From Ligustrum vulgare (Eukaryota > Streptophyta > Magnoliopsida > Lamiales > Oleaceae): a DNA stretch of 64,000 nt. Location of the stretch: NCBI GenBank assembly GCA_963555705.1, contig OY743170.1:15669596-15733595 (forward strand), written 5' to 3'. How positions within the stretch are numbered: position 1 is the first letter of the stretch; each line of letters opens with the position of its first letter. Below, piece by piece: positions 12,801 through 24,153 of the stretch. A model generated the notes under the pieces. That model searched no databases. It was not told the DNA's origin and saw only the letters and a list, made by a program, of their open reading frames with translations. The position numbers and the translations under genes are program-made.

Positions 12801-15800
12801 ATAATATAATATTATGAATTATGCAATTTAATCATTATTTTATCATGAGATATGATGATATTTTATTGTGCAAGTTTTCATGGAAATTTTCCATGATAGT
12901 GGAAATTTGAAAGTATACGTTCTTTCAATAATATTGTTTCCATTTGATTCATTTATGAGAAGTGTATTTCTCTTTTACATTATGCAAGTATATCGGTATA
13001 TAAATCAATTGGACTCTTGAAAATGGCATGAGAATTTTATAAATTGGTGAATAAAATTATGCTTATTTGTGATGCCATTTTATTATATGTGAAATAGAGT
13101 TCTAAACATTGGGGCATGCAAGTATGAGTATTTGCACAAGTTACTTTAAACAATGTTTGATTGAATATTTTAGAGAAAGTAAATATGATAGTTTACTTCA
13201 ATACCTCATGATATGTTTGCTAATAATGTTATTGGTATTAATAAAGTGACCATTTTTAATGGTAAATTGGAGACTACCACTTGTATTACTAAATGCCCAT
13301 TGTTGGCTTAAATGTGGTATTGAAAATCTTGATACTTATTGTTGTATTAAGAAATGTGAAATGGCTCTACAACGAATTATGGAGATGCCATATTTTGCTT
13401 TTGAAAGCAATATTATTTTCCTAATTAAGGAATTATGGGGGTGAGATCAAACTAAGATCAAGAAGATCATTGATGAATATTGAGATTTATCATATTGTTT
13501 ATCTCTTTTGAAATAAAATACTTGTATGAAGTATTTTTTGTGAATGCATAGAGATGCATAACAATTATTGAAAATTTGTGAATTTTCATTGAGAATGCAT
13601 GAGATTGAATTTGTCTATACTTATTGTGATTATTATAATGGTCATGTGACGTGATAAGTATTTACATAATTGAATGATGAGATCACAAATATGATTTTAT
13701 CACGACCATTGATTAACATTGATATTTGTTTTGTAAAACAAATTTGCTTATATCTCGAAAAAAAAAAAAAAAAAAAAAAGGTCTTTCAATGAGTAAAAGA
13801 ATTACAAATTTATTTCTTTCAAATGAAGTGAAAGAATTAAAAAACTTGTGATTATTCCAAATATGTGGAGATAAGGCGCATTACAAAAGAAAATTATATT
13901 GTGCTCATAATGGAGACAATAATCTTTTGTAACAAAAATACCAATAAAACAATTGAGGTTTTATTACAAAATGTTTCTTTCAATTGAGTTGAAAGATTAT
14001 ACATAAAAGTTGAATTTAGCCTATAATGTAGAGTAACATTTTGGCAAAAGATTCAAATTATAATTTTCGAAATTAGTGAAATTATATTGTGATTGTGATC
14101 AAATATCCTAGCAGAAACTTTGACAAGTTTAAAGGATATTAAAATGCAAATAAGTGATTAAGTGTAATCACTAAAACACATTTGACAAAATGTATTGTAA
14201 ATTCATTCTTTTTGCGAAAAAGAATATTGAAATTAATTTTGTTATACCTCAAATGTGGGGGTAATATGATTAAGTCCTAAAAGAGATTTTTAAAAGTTGT
14301 GAGGGGATGGATACAAGTAGTGGAGGAAGAAAAATCATGGAGTGCAGTGACAAAGATAAGTAAGTTGTCATGTATTAAAAATTTATATAATATATTCTAT
14401 GCATGTCAAATTTGCAATATAGAATACTATATTGTTATACCTTATTTTGACATATAACATATCATTGAAATTGGATTTAGTTATTAAATACCATATTTAA
14501 TAATATTATTGGTGCATTGATTATGTGAGAATCTAACTTGATTATGGCATATTGTTTATTTATTTGAAAATTATGAAGTATATGATTTTCAAGCTTTAAA
14601 TTTATGAAAGTAGAGTTTCATGAATGTATGAGATTTTAATAACCTTAGTGGTTTTCTTAAAATTCTCATTATGATTAGTATGTTACTCTTTATAACAACA
14701 TGATATAAATGTTGAATCATGTAAATTTCATTTGCTTGGACTCCTTGAGGAATAAATATATGTTATATTTATTCATAGTATAAATTGCTACGTACTAAAT
14801 GGATTTGGTATATGAGATAATTATAAGGCATTGATATGAGGCAAATGATAAATATTTATCACGCGACAATAAAGTATTTTTGTCTTAAAACATGTTAATC
14901 ATTTGCAAATACTTATGTGAAGTATTTATTATCAATTTGTCTTATTTGAGAAATTTGGACAAATAGAAGTTTATTTACTATACATAAATCCATTTTATAA
15001 AATCTTTGTTCAAATTTGTTATCATCTTATTTCATACTATTGTGTATAATCCAGTTTGGTTATTATATAATTTGAGAAACTATGGAAGATGATATGATAG
15101 AATGAGTCTATCTAATTGATATTGATATCAATGGTTGATATCATATATATGTGAAAAGCATTATTACTAATGGAGAGTAATAATATGAAACATACAAGTG
15201 AATATGGATTATTGTTGAACATTGTTGTTCACAAAAAGAATCATCTACTTAAATGAAATTGAGAAATTTGAAAATTATCCCAAAGTGTGGGGGTAATACT
15301 CAAATAAATATTGTAAAATATTTATTGTACTCGCTGAGGAGACAATTAAATTATTGATAGAATAATTGTGTTCATGGAATTACTATTCTATTTCTTTCAA
15401 TTGAGTGAAAGAATTGCGAAAAACAATTTATTTTATGAAGTAAATAAATTATAATATAAAGTTAGATTCTTTCATTGAGTGAAAGAATAATTTTTTAGTC
15501 TACCTTATAAGTGTGGGGGTAGTACAACTAAACTTTAAATAAAGTTTAAAGTAATATTATTTTGAAGTTTATAAAGTGTACAAAATAGACTACAAAATAT
15601 TGTGAAATATTTGACAAGTGTTGTCAAATAATTGATAAGTGATCACATTTAAATATTCTAAAGAAGTCTAGACATAAATTGAATCAAAGAGTGATCCAAT
15701 AACTTGTGAAAAAGTTAAGTTAAAACTTGACTTTATGTCTTATGTAAAATCATAAGAACATAATCGAGTAGGATGAGGTGAAACTCTTTTATAAAAAATC

Positions 15801-17350
15801 CGCCAATGACAGCAACCCTACCCGTCATTACGAAATGAGTAATTCACCGGTTCAAAGGGTAACAACAAGTCATTCAATAAGTGGATAGTTTCAACACTTT
15901 ATCAAAACATACCTCATTCTAGATTAAAAGTGTTGGTTGTTACAGTTGGAGGGTTGAGTTTTAAAATTCTTAATGAAGTTAAGAATTAAAAGTATCTCTA
16001 AATGTAACAAAGATACTGGAAGAACTTCACCTATATGAACTTAGAAGTGGTGCCGCTTTAAGGAAAGTTTGGAGTTACTTTCTGAAAAGTTCACGAATCG
16101 GATAGGCGCAAGGCCATTAACGCACTAAGCAAAAAACTTGTGTGGAACAAAAGACCTTGAGTGTTGTGGGTGTGATGTTGCCGGTATTGTCACAAGGAAT
16201 AACGGGTTCAAAGCTAAGGCTACCCGGGATTTCAATAATACTTTGCGACATTTACACTAAGGTAATGTTCAAATAGAAAGATACCTTATTTTATGCATAA
16301 CACCGTTGTAAAATGAGTTGGTGAAGATATTTGAACAAGTGGGGGATTGTTGGAAAATTGTGTTTCCAAATGGTTGTTCAAATATTTACAGATTGATGAA
16401 GTACACAATTAAATCAATACAAAGAGGTATTGAAAAGGATGACAAAAAAATGAGAAAAAAATCGAAACATAGACGTCCACGCGATCGTGTGGCCTTGGGT
16501 TCATGCGATCGCATGAAAGAATTATTTTAAAGCATAATGATTTTCTGCTACGCCACGCAATCGCATGGAACATAACCACGCGATCACATGGTGGTTTTTT
16601 GCACCAAAAGGTGCCCTTTTGTCCAAGAGGTGTGTACTTTCGTAAAAGGTGGATTAATCTTTATATGAATGATGTTATATTGATCAATTCTATATATGAA
16701 ATATGAGTGAGAACATCCATAAAATATAGAAGCCATTTTCCACCAAAACAAATACTCATTTTCAAATTGTTTTTTGTTCCTTTTCCATGGATTATTAGTG
16801 CTTAATAAATACATGGTTTTGAAGGCTTGATTAATCCGTTAAAGCATTTTGCTATTTAACCCTTTAAGCATCTCGAACGAGAGGGGGCAAATATACTTTT
16901 AGGACAACGTGTAATCACGTGTTCAAGCCTCTCGTTTGATTCCATAATTCGGTGTTATTCTATTCATATCATGATTTCAATTGGATGATTCCATGTGTTT
17001 TGGCCTGTGATTCTTCAAAGTGGCATTCGATGATTTCGTCTCGAACCACTAGAGATAAGTTCATTTTTTACTAACAAAAAATACAGAAACTATTGATTCA
17101 GAGGCAATGCTGGTTTGTATTTGTGTGTACCTATATAGTACTTCTTCATGACCTCGGCTGATGCCACAGAGCGTTCAATTTGTGTCATTTGGCCTATCTT
17201 TTCTTCTAAGGTCATCCTGTTCATTAGATCCTTGATTCTGCGATTTATTGGGATTTTAGGATCTTTATAGATCACGCGTTCTGCATTTGCTGTAGTTGAC
17301 CAGCAACACAACACTAAAATCCCAATTAAGAATGGAGGACTTGTCGCCAT
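4776..17350 (-). CDS. GH3 beta-D-glucan exohydrolase / beta-glucosidase, copy 1 (9 coding exons, 8.6 kb intron 1)
   Basis: Secreted family-3 glycoside hydrolase, expected to release glucose from cell-wall beta-glucans in the apoplast. Exons in coding order: 17131-17350, 8303-8507, 8133-8223, 7908-8053, 6114-6357, 5919-6023, 5637-5819, 5344-5545, 4776-5263. They sum to 1884 nt (627 residues plus stop), with lengths identical to copy 2, all phases joining and no stop in any exon. The start ATG at 17350 opens a signal peptide of about 23 residues ending ANA; an upstream in-frame ATG lies in the 5'UTR. The nucleophile Asp308 is in GFVISDWQG and the likely acid/base Glu513 in SETQGD. Intron 2 is GC-AG. 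Intron 1 (8508-17130) holds a nested LTR element, yet its splice sites are intact. The gene looks coding; whether the long intron is spliced efficiently is unknown. Confidence 0.9.
6923..7678. mobile_element. hAT-type MITE in intron 4 of GH3 copy 1
   Basis: A 756 bp insertion with terminal inverted repeats TAGGGGTGGCAAA and TTTGACACCCCTA, flanked by an 8 bp target duplication (catcaatt / catcaatc, one mismatch). The interior has many copies of a GGCTCGTGA-type subterminal motif in both orientations and an AT-rich core with a long A-run (7483-7500). Eight-base duplication and subterminal repeats indicate a non-autonomous hAT relative. The same element occupies the same intron of copy 2 (56600-57341), so it predates the gene duplication. 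Confidence 0.82.
9438..9519. repeat. (CT)n microsatellite
   Basis: A nearly pure CT run, interrupted once by GTCA, inside the solo LTR. Reading frames through it are artefacts of the repeat. Confidence 0.95.
9842..9890. repeat. (TA)n microsatellite
   Basis: About 24 TA units inside the solo LTR. Confidence 0.95.
12264..16335 (+). other. Internal region of the LARD-like element (no gene)
   Basis: About 4.1 kb, strongly AT-rich, with no open frame of note; the longest, at 13259-13444, has no recognisable domain. It is not featureless. A hairpin-forming module of the type CTTTCAattgaGTGAAAG recurs near 13815-13840, 13973-13998, 15390-15415 and 15466-15490. A purine-rich GTGTGGGGGTA-type motif recurs at 14251-14267, 15281-15300 and 15509-15525, with a weaker copy near 13861. 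An A-run lies at 13759-13779. I could not identify a clear primer-binding site after the 5' LTR. Confidence 0.6.
16336..16347 (+). promoter_or_regulatory. Polypurine tract of the LARD-like element
   Basis: CAAGTGGGGGAT immediately 5' of the right LTR. A purine block of this form next to TGTTGG is typical of Copia-type elements and gives the plus orientation. Confidence 0.75.
16348..17076 (+). repeat. 3' LTR of the LARD-like element (729 bp)
   Basis: Starts TGTTGGAAAATTG, ends ACTAACA and is followed by the AAAAA duplication. It contains the palindrome cluster (16477-16592) seen in the 5' LTR and the uninterrupted AAAAC site (about 16744-16748) used by the solo LTR in the other copy. Confidence 0.88.
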
Positions 17351-18009
17351 TTTTCGACTCAACGTAGCCTCGTCGATCTGTAATAAAATGAAATTTTGTA
17401 AAACTAATCAACTCCAACAGGCAACAGTGCAGTGCAGATCGAAACTATAGCAATCAACGGAAATAGACAAGTAAATCCTATCTACATTCATGAAGATGCG
17501 CAAATCAAGAAGAAAAGTCCACGAGTGAAAAAAATGGATTTTGGGTTCTAACAAGTGGCCCACAATCCACATGAATCACGTTCACATTGGCAGATCAATG
17601 AACATCTCTCTCTCTCTCTCTGCGTGTGTGTCTGCATGCGTGTTTGGGGGGGAGGGGGGTAACTTCGAAAAAAAAAGGTGGAGAATCCTCGACTTCAATA
17701 AGAAAGAATATATTCAATTCAAGAACTCTAAAGAAAAAGTAAGGAATATATACACAGCTATTTGAGAACTTTCAGAGAAATCGCAGAAAATGAAGAACAA
17801 CACAATGCTGCAGATTCTGTAAGAAGCTAAATGTAAGCTGAGAAAACAAAAAATGGAGAGAGAAGCTATGAAATCTCACAATAAAGCCCAAACTATTCAG
17901 TAACCTCTCTGACCACTATATCTGCCACAGGATTGGGAGAGAGATTTACTCAAACTGTTTGGAAAAACGAAGATTTTTCTTGGGAACAAATGGAGCTGGA
18001 AACGTGTAG

Positions 18010-18017
18010 AATTTATA
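18010..18017 (-). promoter_or_regulatory. Putative TATA box of GH3 copy 1
   Basis: TATAAATT on the minus strand, about 660 bp before the start codon. The 5'UTR between them seems to contain an intron, whose 3' splice site (TTACAG) lies about 28 bp before the ATG. The same box is at 59135-59142 in copy 2. Inferred from conservation between paralogues only. Confidence 0.5.
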
Positions 18018-18768
18018 GAAAAACTTGTTTCAATTACCATAATATTTTCTTAATACTTTTTTCGATTTCTAGAATCATTTTTTTTTTTGGGTTAACTAAA
18101 ATTATGATACTTTGAACTCTAATGTTGTGATCGTGAAGTAAAATGACAATTTCAAAGAAATTTGTGGATATAAGATCCAATTTATTGATCTCACAATTAA
18201 GCCTATGTTTGAAGGTTCATTTTTATTTATAAATAAAGAATTTTGAGTTTTTTGAGGTAAAATGTGTAACTGAAAAGTAATTTCGAACAAAAGTACATGA
18301 TTAAAAAGTAATTCGAAGAAATGTAAAGAAAATATTTGTTTATAAACAAGTTTACGAAACACTTACCTTACAAGATAATCATCACAATGAGTCGACTAAC
18401 ACAATCTGGCATCTGATTTAACGTAATTTGAGTAGTAATTTAAGAATGTTTTATATGAAAATAAACTAATTATTAGTTATTCAAAGAAATCCAATTATTA
18501 GTACTATAAAACTCCGAATAAGAAAATTCCTCTCTCCGTTTTCTCTAGGGTTTCTAGGGTTCAAGGGGTGGAGGCCTTTCGTCTTAGTTTCTCCGGTAGT
18601 CTCTTACAACCGGTTGCGTCGGGAGGACGGCTGCAGAAATTGGCCCTCTCTTCCACAGGTTTTTTCTGGGTCTTTCAGGCACAAAGAGGAATCTCACTTT
18701 GTTGGCAGTAGGGTTCACGTTTAACAGAGGCAAACTTCTCAGATATATCATCATTTTGTTAGGCTTGC

Positions 18769-20041
18769 ATGGAGGCTTCCGAACTAGCAAAGTTATATGC
18801 TGATCTTCAATTGGGTGATGAGGGGCATGCAGAGCATATATCGCAGGAAAACTTGGATGAGGGTCTATCTCGCTTGGATTGCAGTCTGTTCGGCAAGATC
18901 CTAGGCAGGCGGGCTGTTAATAAAGAAGGACTCTCCGGCGTGCTGAGACTCATATGGCGTACGGAATATCCACTCCAAATTGAGCAGAAGACAGGTTTTA
19001 ACATTTTCCTCTTCAATTTCGGATCTGCCGCGGACAGGAGTAGAGTATTAGCGGGGGGACCTTGGTCTTTCAACAAAAATCTAATCGTGCTTGAGAAACC
19101 AAATGGGCTAGGCGAGGTCTCATCAGCAAAGTTCAACAGAGCCTCATTCTGGACTCAGATCCGTAATGTCCCGCTGGTGCTCGAAACGGAGGAATGTGTT
19201 CGACAATGGGGGAGTAACATTGGACAAGTTGAAGCTGTGGAATTGGGAGGTCAGTTTGTACGTATCAAAGTTAATATTGATATTAATAAACCCCTTCGCC
19301 GATTTATTCGATTAATTGTGGGAGATACTTTAACTGAAGTCATATTATTAGTACAATATGAGCGCCTGCCAGATTTTTGTCACATGTGTGGCATATTGGG
19401 ACACAAAGATAATGAGTGTATTGGTGATGAGGAGGGGGATACAGGGGCAGTGGGGATGACTGGAAGGAAGAATTACGGAGCATGGTTGAACGCTCCTCCT
19501 TATAATGGACGTGGGCGTGGTCTGAATAGGTATGCATATACAGCCCGGTCAGAAGGTGATGCAGAAAGGGAAATGTGTGGTATGGAGGGCTTGGGGAGTT
19601 GACGGACTCAGGCTGAAGGATTGTCACAGCCATGTAACCCGCTTGCCTCTAAGTCCAAAGAGGGTAGCGGGGAAAGGGAAGAGGAAAGGCTGGATGTTGG
19701 CAGCAAGGAGGGTAGTAAGGAACGTGAAGGGGACGACGATGGTTCGACGGGAGTGCAGAACGGGAGTCAAGGAGATGGGGGAAAGGAAAAAAATGCTGAT
19801 TCCCCTAGTGACTAAATTGGGATCATGGAAGAGAAGGGCTAGAAAGGCACAGGAGAATGAAGAGAAAGATGATGATGGAGGTAGTCTTGGAAGTATGGCC
19901 TTGGGTACTAATCTGAGTAAAAGAAGACTGGTAATGAAGGATGTAAATGATGAGGGGTATTTGAAGAAGGTTAAGCAGGTTGTTGGGACCACAAATGAGG
20001 AAGTTGTGACTGAATTTATTTTAACGGCGGACCCTGCTTAG
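18769..20041 (+). pseudogene. LINE ORF1 (RNA-binding protein, one stop and one frameshift)
   Basis: Nucleic-acid-binding Gag-like protein of plant L1 elements, needed to form the retrotransposition particle. The N-terminal part (residues about 30-200) is a DUF4283-type domain, followed by an intact zinc knuckle CHMCGILGHKDNEC at residues 204-217 (CX2CX4HX4C). The frame is stopped by TGA at 19600-19602 but continues in the same frame as a charged Lys/Glu/Gly tail to 19815. It must shift to the next frame near 19790 to reach TAG at 20039-20041, just before ORF2. The original protein would be about 424 residues. A truncated 277-residue protein with the knuckle could still be made. Confidence 0.82.
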
Positions 20042-20058
20042 TGGGGCCGCCGACCCCA

Positions 20059-23000
20059 ATGATTTTCCTATGCTGGAATGTCCAGGGAGGGGGGAACCCT
20101 GGCACGTTAAAAGCACTCCGTTCAATTTGTAGGAGTGTGACCCCCGACCTAGTCTTCTTGTCCGAGACTAGGTTGTCTGGAGAAAGGGCAGCGGACTACA
20201 AATATAGATTGGGCTTTGATAACTGCTTTTTTGTTGACTGTGTTGGCAGAAGTGGAGGCCTAATGCTTTTATGGAATAATAACTGGAATATGAGTCTGAA
20301 ATCCTTTTCGAAAGGACACATTGATGTTGTAATCAGCATGGCAGTTGGGCGGGTATGGCGATTTACAGGATTCTATGGCAATCCAAAACCCGAGAACAGG
20401 CGTTTTTCTTGGGAACTACTTAGGAGATTACACAATCAGATGTCACTACCTTGGGTTGTGGGAGGGGACTTCAATGAAATCTCCTTAGATGCGGAAAAAT
20501 CTGGAGGGGATGTTCGGGATTTTGAAGCCATCAATGACTTTAGAACAGTATGGGCCGATTGTGGACTGTGTGATATGGGGTTTTTTGGACCAGCTTACAC
20601 GTGGAATAATAAAAGACAAGGGCTGGCAAATGTGTGTGAAAGACTAGATCGTTTCTTATGTAATGGATCCTGGAGAGAGTTGTTTGGAAGTTCTAAGGTT
20701 GAGCACTTAGAATATCAGCGGTCAGACCACCGCCCCATCCTTCTATCTCTATGCTCAAATAGAAAAGTTTGGCGACGGCGAGCACACAGACCATTTCGTT
20801 TTGAGCCATTTTGGACGAAGGAAGCTGATTGTGGGGAAACGATTACTCAGAATTGGTCAATCCCGGATGGGTTTGAAGAGGAAGGAAATCCCTTTGGGGG
20901 GATCCAGAGGAGACTTAGGCGATGCAGTGGGGGTTTAAAGGATTGGCACAATCACAGATTTGGGCATTGGAAGGATGAATTAACCCAACTCCGCAATAAA
21001 TTGAAAGCTCTGTACGATACCAACGATTGTGGAATGAGGATGAAGGACATTCTGGAAATTGAGAAACGGGTTGACTATCTAAATCATAGAGAGGAGATGT
21101 TTTGGAGACAAAGATCCAGGGTGGAGTGGCTAAGAGAAGGAGACCGTAATACAAAATATTTTCATGCCAGGGCTACTAATAGGAAATTGAAAAATACAAT
21201 TTCCCAACTGAGAGATGAGAACGAAACTTGCTTCACAGAGGACAAGGAAATTATTGCACATCTGGAAGATTATTTTTCAAGCTTATTCACATCTACCAGA
21301 CCCTCCGAGGAAGACTTGGATGCTGGAGTTGCAGGGATCTCAGCACCTCTATTACTAGCTGATGTTGAATGGCTGAAGAAACCTTTCACCACTGAAGAAG
21401 TTGAGGCTTCCCTTAAAGGAATGGGAGCGACCAAAGCACCTGGTCCTGATGGCTTCCATGCATTGTTCTATCAAAAATATTGGGATACGGTGGGGAAAGA
21501 GGTTTCTGATGCTTGTTTGAAGGTTTTGAACAATGGGGAATCGATCAGGCATATCAACCATACTCTACTGACACTTATCCCAAAGAAAACGGATCCTCAG
21601 CTGGCTAGTGATTTCAGACCAATCAGCCTATGCAATGTCACATATAAATTGGTTACAAAAACGATTGCATGTAGAATGAAAAGCATCCTAAATGGTTTAA
21701 TTGCAGAAAACCAATCCGCATTTGTACCAAACAGGTTAATCAGTGACAATGTTATCTCCGCTTTTGAGATTCTACATTCTATGCACAAAAGGTCAAATGG
21801 TAAGAAAGGGTTTATAGCCTTGAAAGTTGATATGAGCAAAGCTTATGACAGAGTGGAGTGGTGTTTTTTAAACAAAGCTATGGAGCGCATGGGCTTCCCA
21901 GAACGTTGGTGTCGGCTGGTACATGAATGTATCTCTACTGCATCTTTCTCTTTCAACATCAATGGAGAATCCCGAGGTATGGTTACCCCCAGCAGAGGAC
22001 TGCGACAGGGATGCCCTCTTTCACCGTACTTATTTATACTATGTGCAGAAGCTCTCTCCGGACTTATCAAACTTGAAGAGACAAATGGAAATGTAGTTGG
22101 GATGCAGTGCTCACGGGGAGGACCCCGGGTTAGTCACTTATTCTTTGCAGATGACTCAATTTTGTTTACCCGAGCTAGAGTTCATGACTGTCAGGCTATT
22201 GTCAAAATTTTTGATGTCTATGAAAAAGCATCAGGTCAGAAAATTAATATGCAAAAATCTAGCATATCTTTTAGCCCAAATGTGAGTCAAGATGATCGTG
22301 GCATTATCTTATCTACTTTGAATCTGGAATCAGCTCATGAACATGACCGCTACATGGGATTACCAACCGTTGTGGGAAGGGATAAGACCAGGACTTTTGC
22401 GAATATAAAGGACAGGATGTGGAGAAAAGTGCAGGGTTGGAAAGGGAATTGTTTCTCAGTGGGAGGCAGGGAGGTACTCATAAAATCAGTTTTGCAAGCC
22501 ATTCCAACTTATGTCATGAGCATGTTCAAAATTCCATTGTCCCTATGCCAACAGCTTACTTCGATTGCCAGGAATTTCTGGTGGGGTGCCAAAGGAGAAG
22601 ATAGGAAAATTTGTTGGAAAAAATGGGGAGATTTGTGTTGTAGCAAGCGAGAAGGTGGATTGGGATTCCGTGATTTCACTAAATTTAATCAGGCTTTGGT
22701 GGCAAAACAAGCTTGGAGACTTATTAATAATACCACTTCACTTCCAGCACGTATTCTAGCGGGAAAGTACCATTGCGGGGTGGACTTTTGGAATGCGATC
22801 CCTAAGCGGGGATGCTCTTTCTTGTGGCGTAGTATCCTATGGGGTCGGGAAGTGATATCATTGGGAGCCCGATGGCGAGTGGGAAATGGGGAAAGAATTA
22901 GGATTTATAAAGATCCATGGATTCCCTTTCGACCTAAATTCTCTCCCATCACTCGTAATACTTCTACTGAGACTACGGTGAATAACCTGCTAACAATGTC

Positions 23001-24153
23001 TGGTGAATGGGACAGGGATAAATTGGAGAGGTTGTTTTTACCGATTGACGTCGTAAGGATTACATCTATACCATTGGGAATGAGGCTAAGGGATGATAAA
23101 TTAATTTGGCACTTTGATAGGTTAGGTAACTACTCCGTGAGGAGTGGATACCATTTACTCGTGAACTTGGAACGGGAAAGTGAGGGACCGAGCTCAAACA
23201 CAACTGGGCATTGGTGGTGTAAAATATGGGGTCTGCCTTTGATGCCACGGGTAAGGATTTTTATTTGGAGGCTGTTTTTTGACATTTTACCATCGGGAGA
23301 GATGCTTGGACGACGGGGAATAACTTGCAACAGAGGATGTGCGTACTGCGGGGAATATGAATCAAATCTCCATATCTTCTTTGGGTGTAAGAGAGCAAAA
23401 CTCATCTGGAAGGAATCTGGAATCTGGTCTGAGATTAAGATGCATGCCTCTGGAACGTGTGCTGATATATTATGTAGTCTCGCTCTTAATCAGCTGTCAG
23501 TGGGGTTTGAAATTATTGGTGCACTTCTGTGGGTTATCTGGTGGGAGAGAAATTATGAGGCGTTTCAGGGTCGAAGAAGGGATACAAAACACTTGATAGA
23601 GCTGGCTTCATCTGTCATTTACCATGAAGAGAACCCAATTGGACAGAGGCAGCCCTCTCCAAAGGCGGGGAGAAAGTGGCAGCGTCCTACCAGGGGGTGT
23701 CTCAAACTCAACACGGATGCAGCTGTTCGAGATGAGATGATAGGTGTTGGGGCTGTGATCCGGGATGACCAGGGAATTATTATAGCAGCTATGAGTCGAA
23801 CACTAGAGGGCAGATATGAACCGGGAGATGCTGAAGCTTTGGCTCTACGGGAGGGACTCAAGTTGGCACAAAACACAGGAGTCCATGTTGACACCGCGGA
23901 GAGTGATGCTCTTCAGCTGGCTCGAGACATTGCACATATTTCTCCCTTAGCTCCAGGTGCCATGGTTCTTAGCGATATTCAAGTGCTTATGGACGAGGTT
24001 GGTTGTGGTTCGTGCTGCTACATCCCGCGTGAAGGGAATAGTGTAGCCCACAAGTTAGCTTCATATGCAACCTCTTTAGTTGATTCTAAACATTGGATTG
24101 ATTGTATTCCGTATTTTATTGCTCCCCAAGTTTTGGGCGACTTAAGTGAATGA
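20059..24153 (+). CDS. LINE ORF2: endonuclease, reverse transcriptase, RNase H
   Basis: Uninterrupted 1364-residue protein from the first ATG; the open frame extends upstream to 20041 but without an ATG. Domains in order: APE-type endonuclease at residues about 1-235, with CWNVQG, the ET of FLSETR, GGDFNE (135-140) and SDHRP (222-226); reverse transcriptase at about 440-770, with the catalytic FADD at 696-699; a zf-RVT Cys/His region around 1060-1130; and a C-terminal RNase H with Asp1220 (NTDAA), Glu1259 and Asp1283 plus a late His. It nicks the target, primes on it and copies its RNA in the nucleus. All catalytic positions I could check are present, so ORF2 may be functional even though ORF1 is broken. 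Confidence 0.95.
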   Translation: MIFLCWNVQGGGNPGTLKALRSICRSVTPDLVFLSETRLSGERAADYKYRLGFDNCFFVDCVGRSGGLMLLWNNNWNMSLKSFSKGHIDVVISMAVGRVWRFTGFYGNPKPENRRFSWELLRRLHNQMSLPWVVGGDFNEISLDAEKSGGDVRDFEAINDFRTVWADCGLCDMGFFGPAYTWNNKRQGLANVCERLDRFLCNGSWRELFGSSKVEHLEYQRSDHRPILLSLCSNRKVWRRRAHRPFRFEPFWTKEADCGETITQNWSIPDGFEEEGNPFGGIQRRLRRCSGGLKDWHNHRFGHWKDELTQLRNKLKALYDTNDCGMRMKDILEIEKRVDYLNHREEMFWRQRSRVEWLREGDRNTKYFHARATNRKLKNTISQLRDENETCFTEDKEIIAHLEDYFSSLFTSTRPSEEDLDAGVAGISAPLLLADVEWLKKPFTTEEVEASLKGMGATKAPGPDGFHALFYQKYWDTVGKEVSDACLKVLNNGESIRHINHTLLTLIPKKTDPQLASDFRPISLCNVTYKLVTKTIACRMKSILNGLIAENQSAFVPNRLISDNVISAFEILHSMHKRSNGKKGFIALKVDMSKAYDRVEWCFLNKAMERMGFPERWCRLVHECISTASFSFNINGESRGMVTPSRGLRQGCPLSPYLFILCAEALSGLIKLEETNGNVVGMQCSRGGPRVSHLFFADDSILFTRARVHDCQAIVKIFDVYEKASGQKINMQKSSISFSPNVSQDDRGIILSTLNLESAHEHDRYMGLPTVVGRDKTRTFANIKDRMWRKVQGWKGNCFSVGGREVLIKSVLQAIPTYVMSMFKIPLSLCQQLTSIARNFWWGAKGEDRKICWKKWGDLCCSKREGGLGFRDFTKFNQALVAKQAWRLINNTTSLPARILAGKYHCGVDFWNAIPKRGCSFLWRSILWGREVISLGARWRVGNGERIRIYKDPWIPFRPKFSPITRNTSTETTVNNLLTMSGEWDRDKLERLFLPIDVVRITSIPLGMRLRDDKLIWHFDRLGNYSVRSGYHLLVNLERESEGPSSNTTGHWWCKIWGLPLMPRVRIFIWRLFFDILPSGEMLGRRGITCNRGCAYCGEYESNLHIFFGCKRAKLIWKESGIWSEIKMHASGTCADILCSLALNQLSVGFEIIGALLWVIWWERNYEAFQGRRRDTKHLIELASSVIYHEENPIGQRQPSPKAGRKWQRPTRGCLKLNTDAAVRDEMIGVGAVIRDDQGIIIAAMSRTLEGRYEPGDAEALALREGLKLAQNTGVHVDTAESDALQLARDIAHISPLAPGAMVLSDIQVLMDEVGCGSCCYIPREGNSVAHKLASYATSLVDSKHWIDCIPYFIAPQVLGDLSE

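Larger units (their letters stand above)
8551..17076 (+). mobile_element. Coding-free LTR element (LARD-like) in intron 1 of GH3 copy 1
   Basis: Both ends are LTRs starting TGTTGGAAAATTG and ending ACTAACA, flanked by a 5 bp AAAAA duplication (8546-8550 and 17077-17081). Copy 2 shows the empty site at about 58206-58210. The polypurine tract before the right LTR sets the orientation as plus, antisense to GH3. After removing the nested solo LTR, the internal part is about 4.1 kb with no gag, protease, integrase or RT. That fits a large retrotransposon derivative that would depend on proteins from an autonomous relative, probably Copia judging by the LTR start and PPT form. Confidence 0.85.

Noticed and set aside
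4776..17350. Calling GH3 copy 1 a pseudogene because of its insertions
   Set aside because: Every exon has the same length as in copy 2, splice sites are present, and no stop is seen; insertions are confined to introns and flanks.
20041..20058. LINE ORF2 starting at 20041
   Set aside because: That codon is GTG and overlaps the ORF1 stop; the first ATG at 20059 directly precedes the endonuclease motif.
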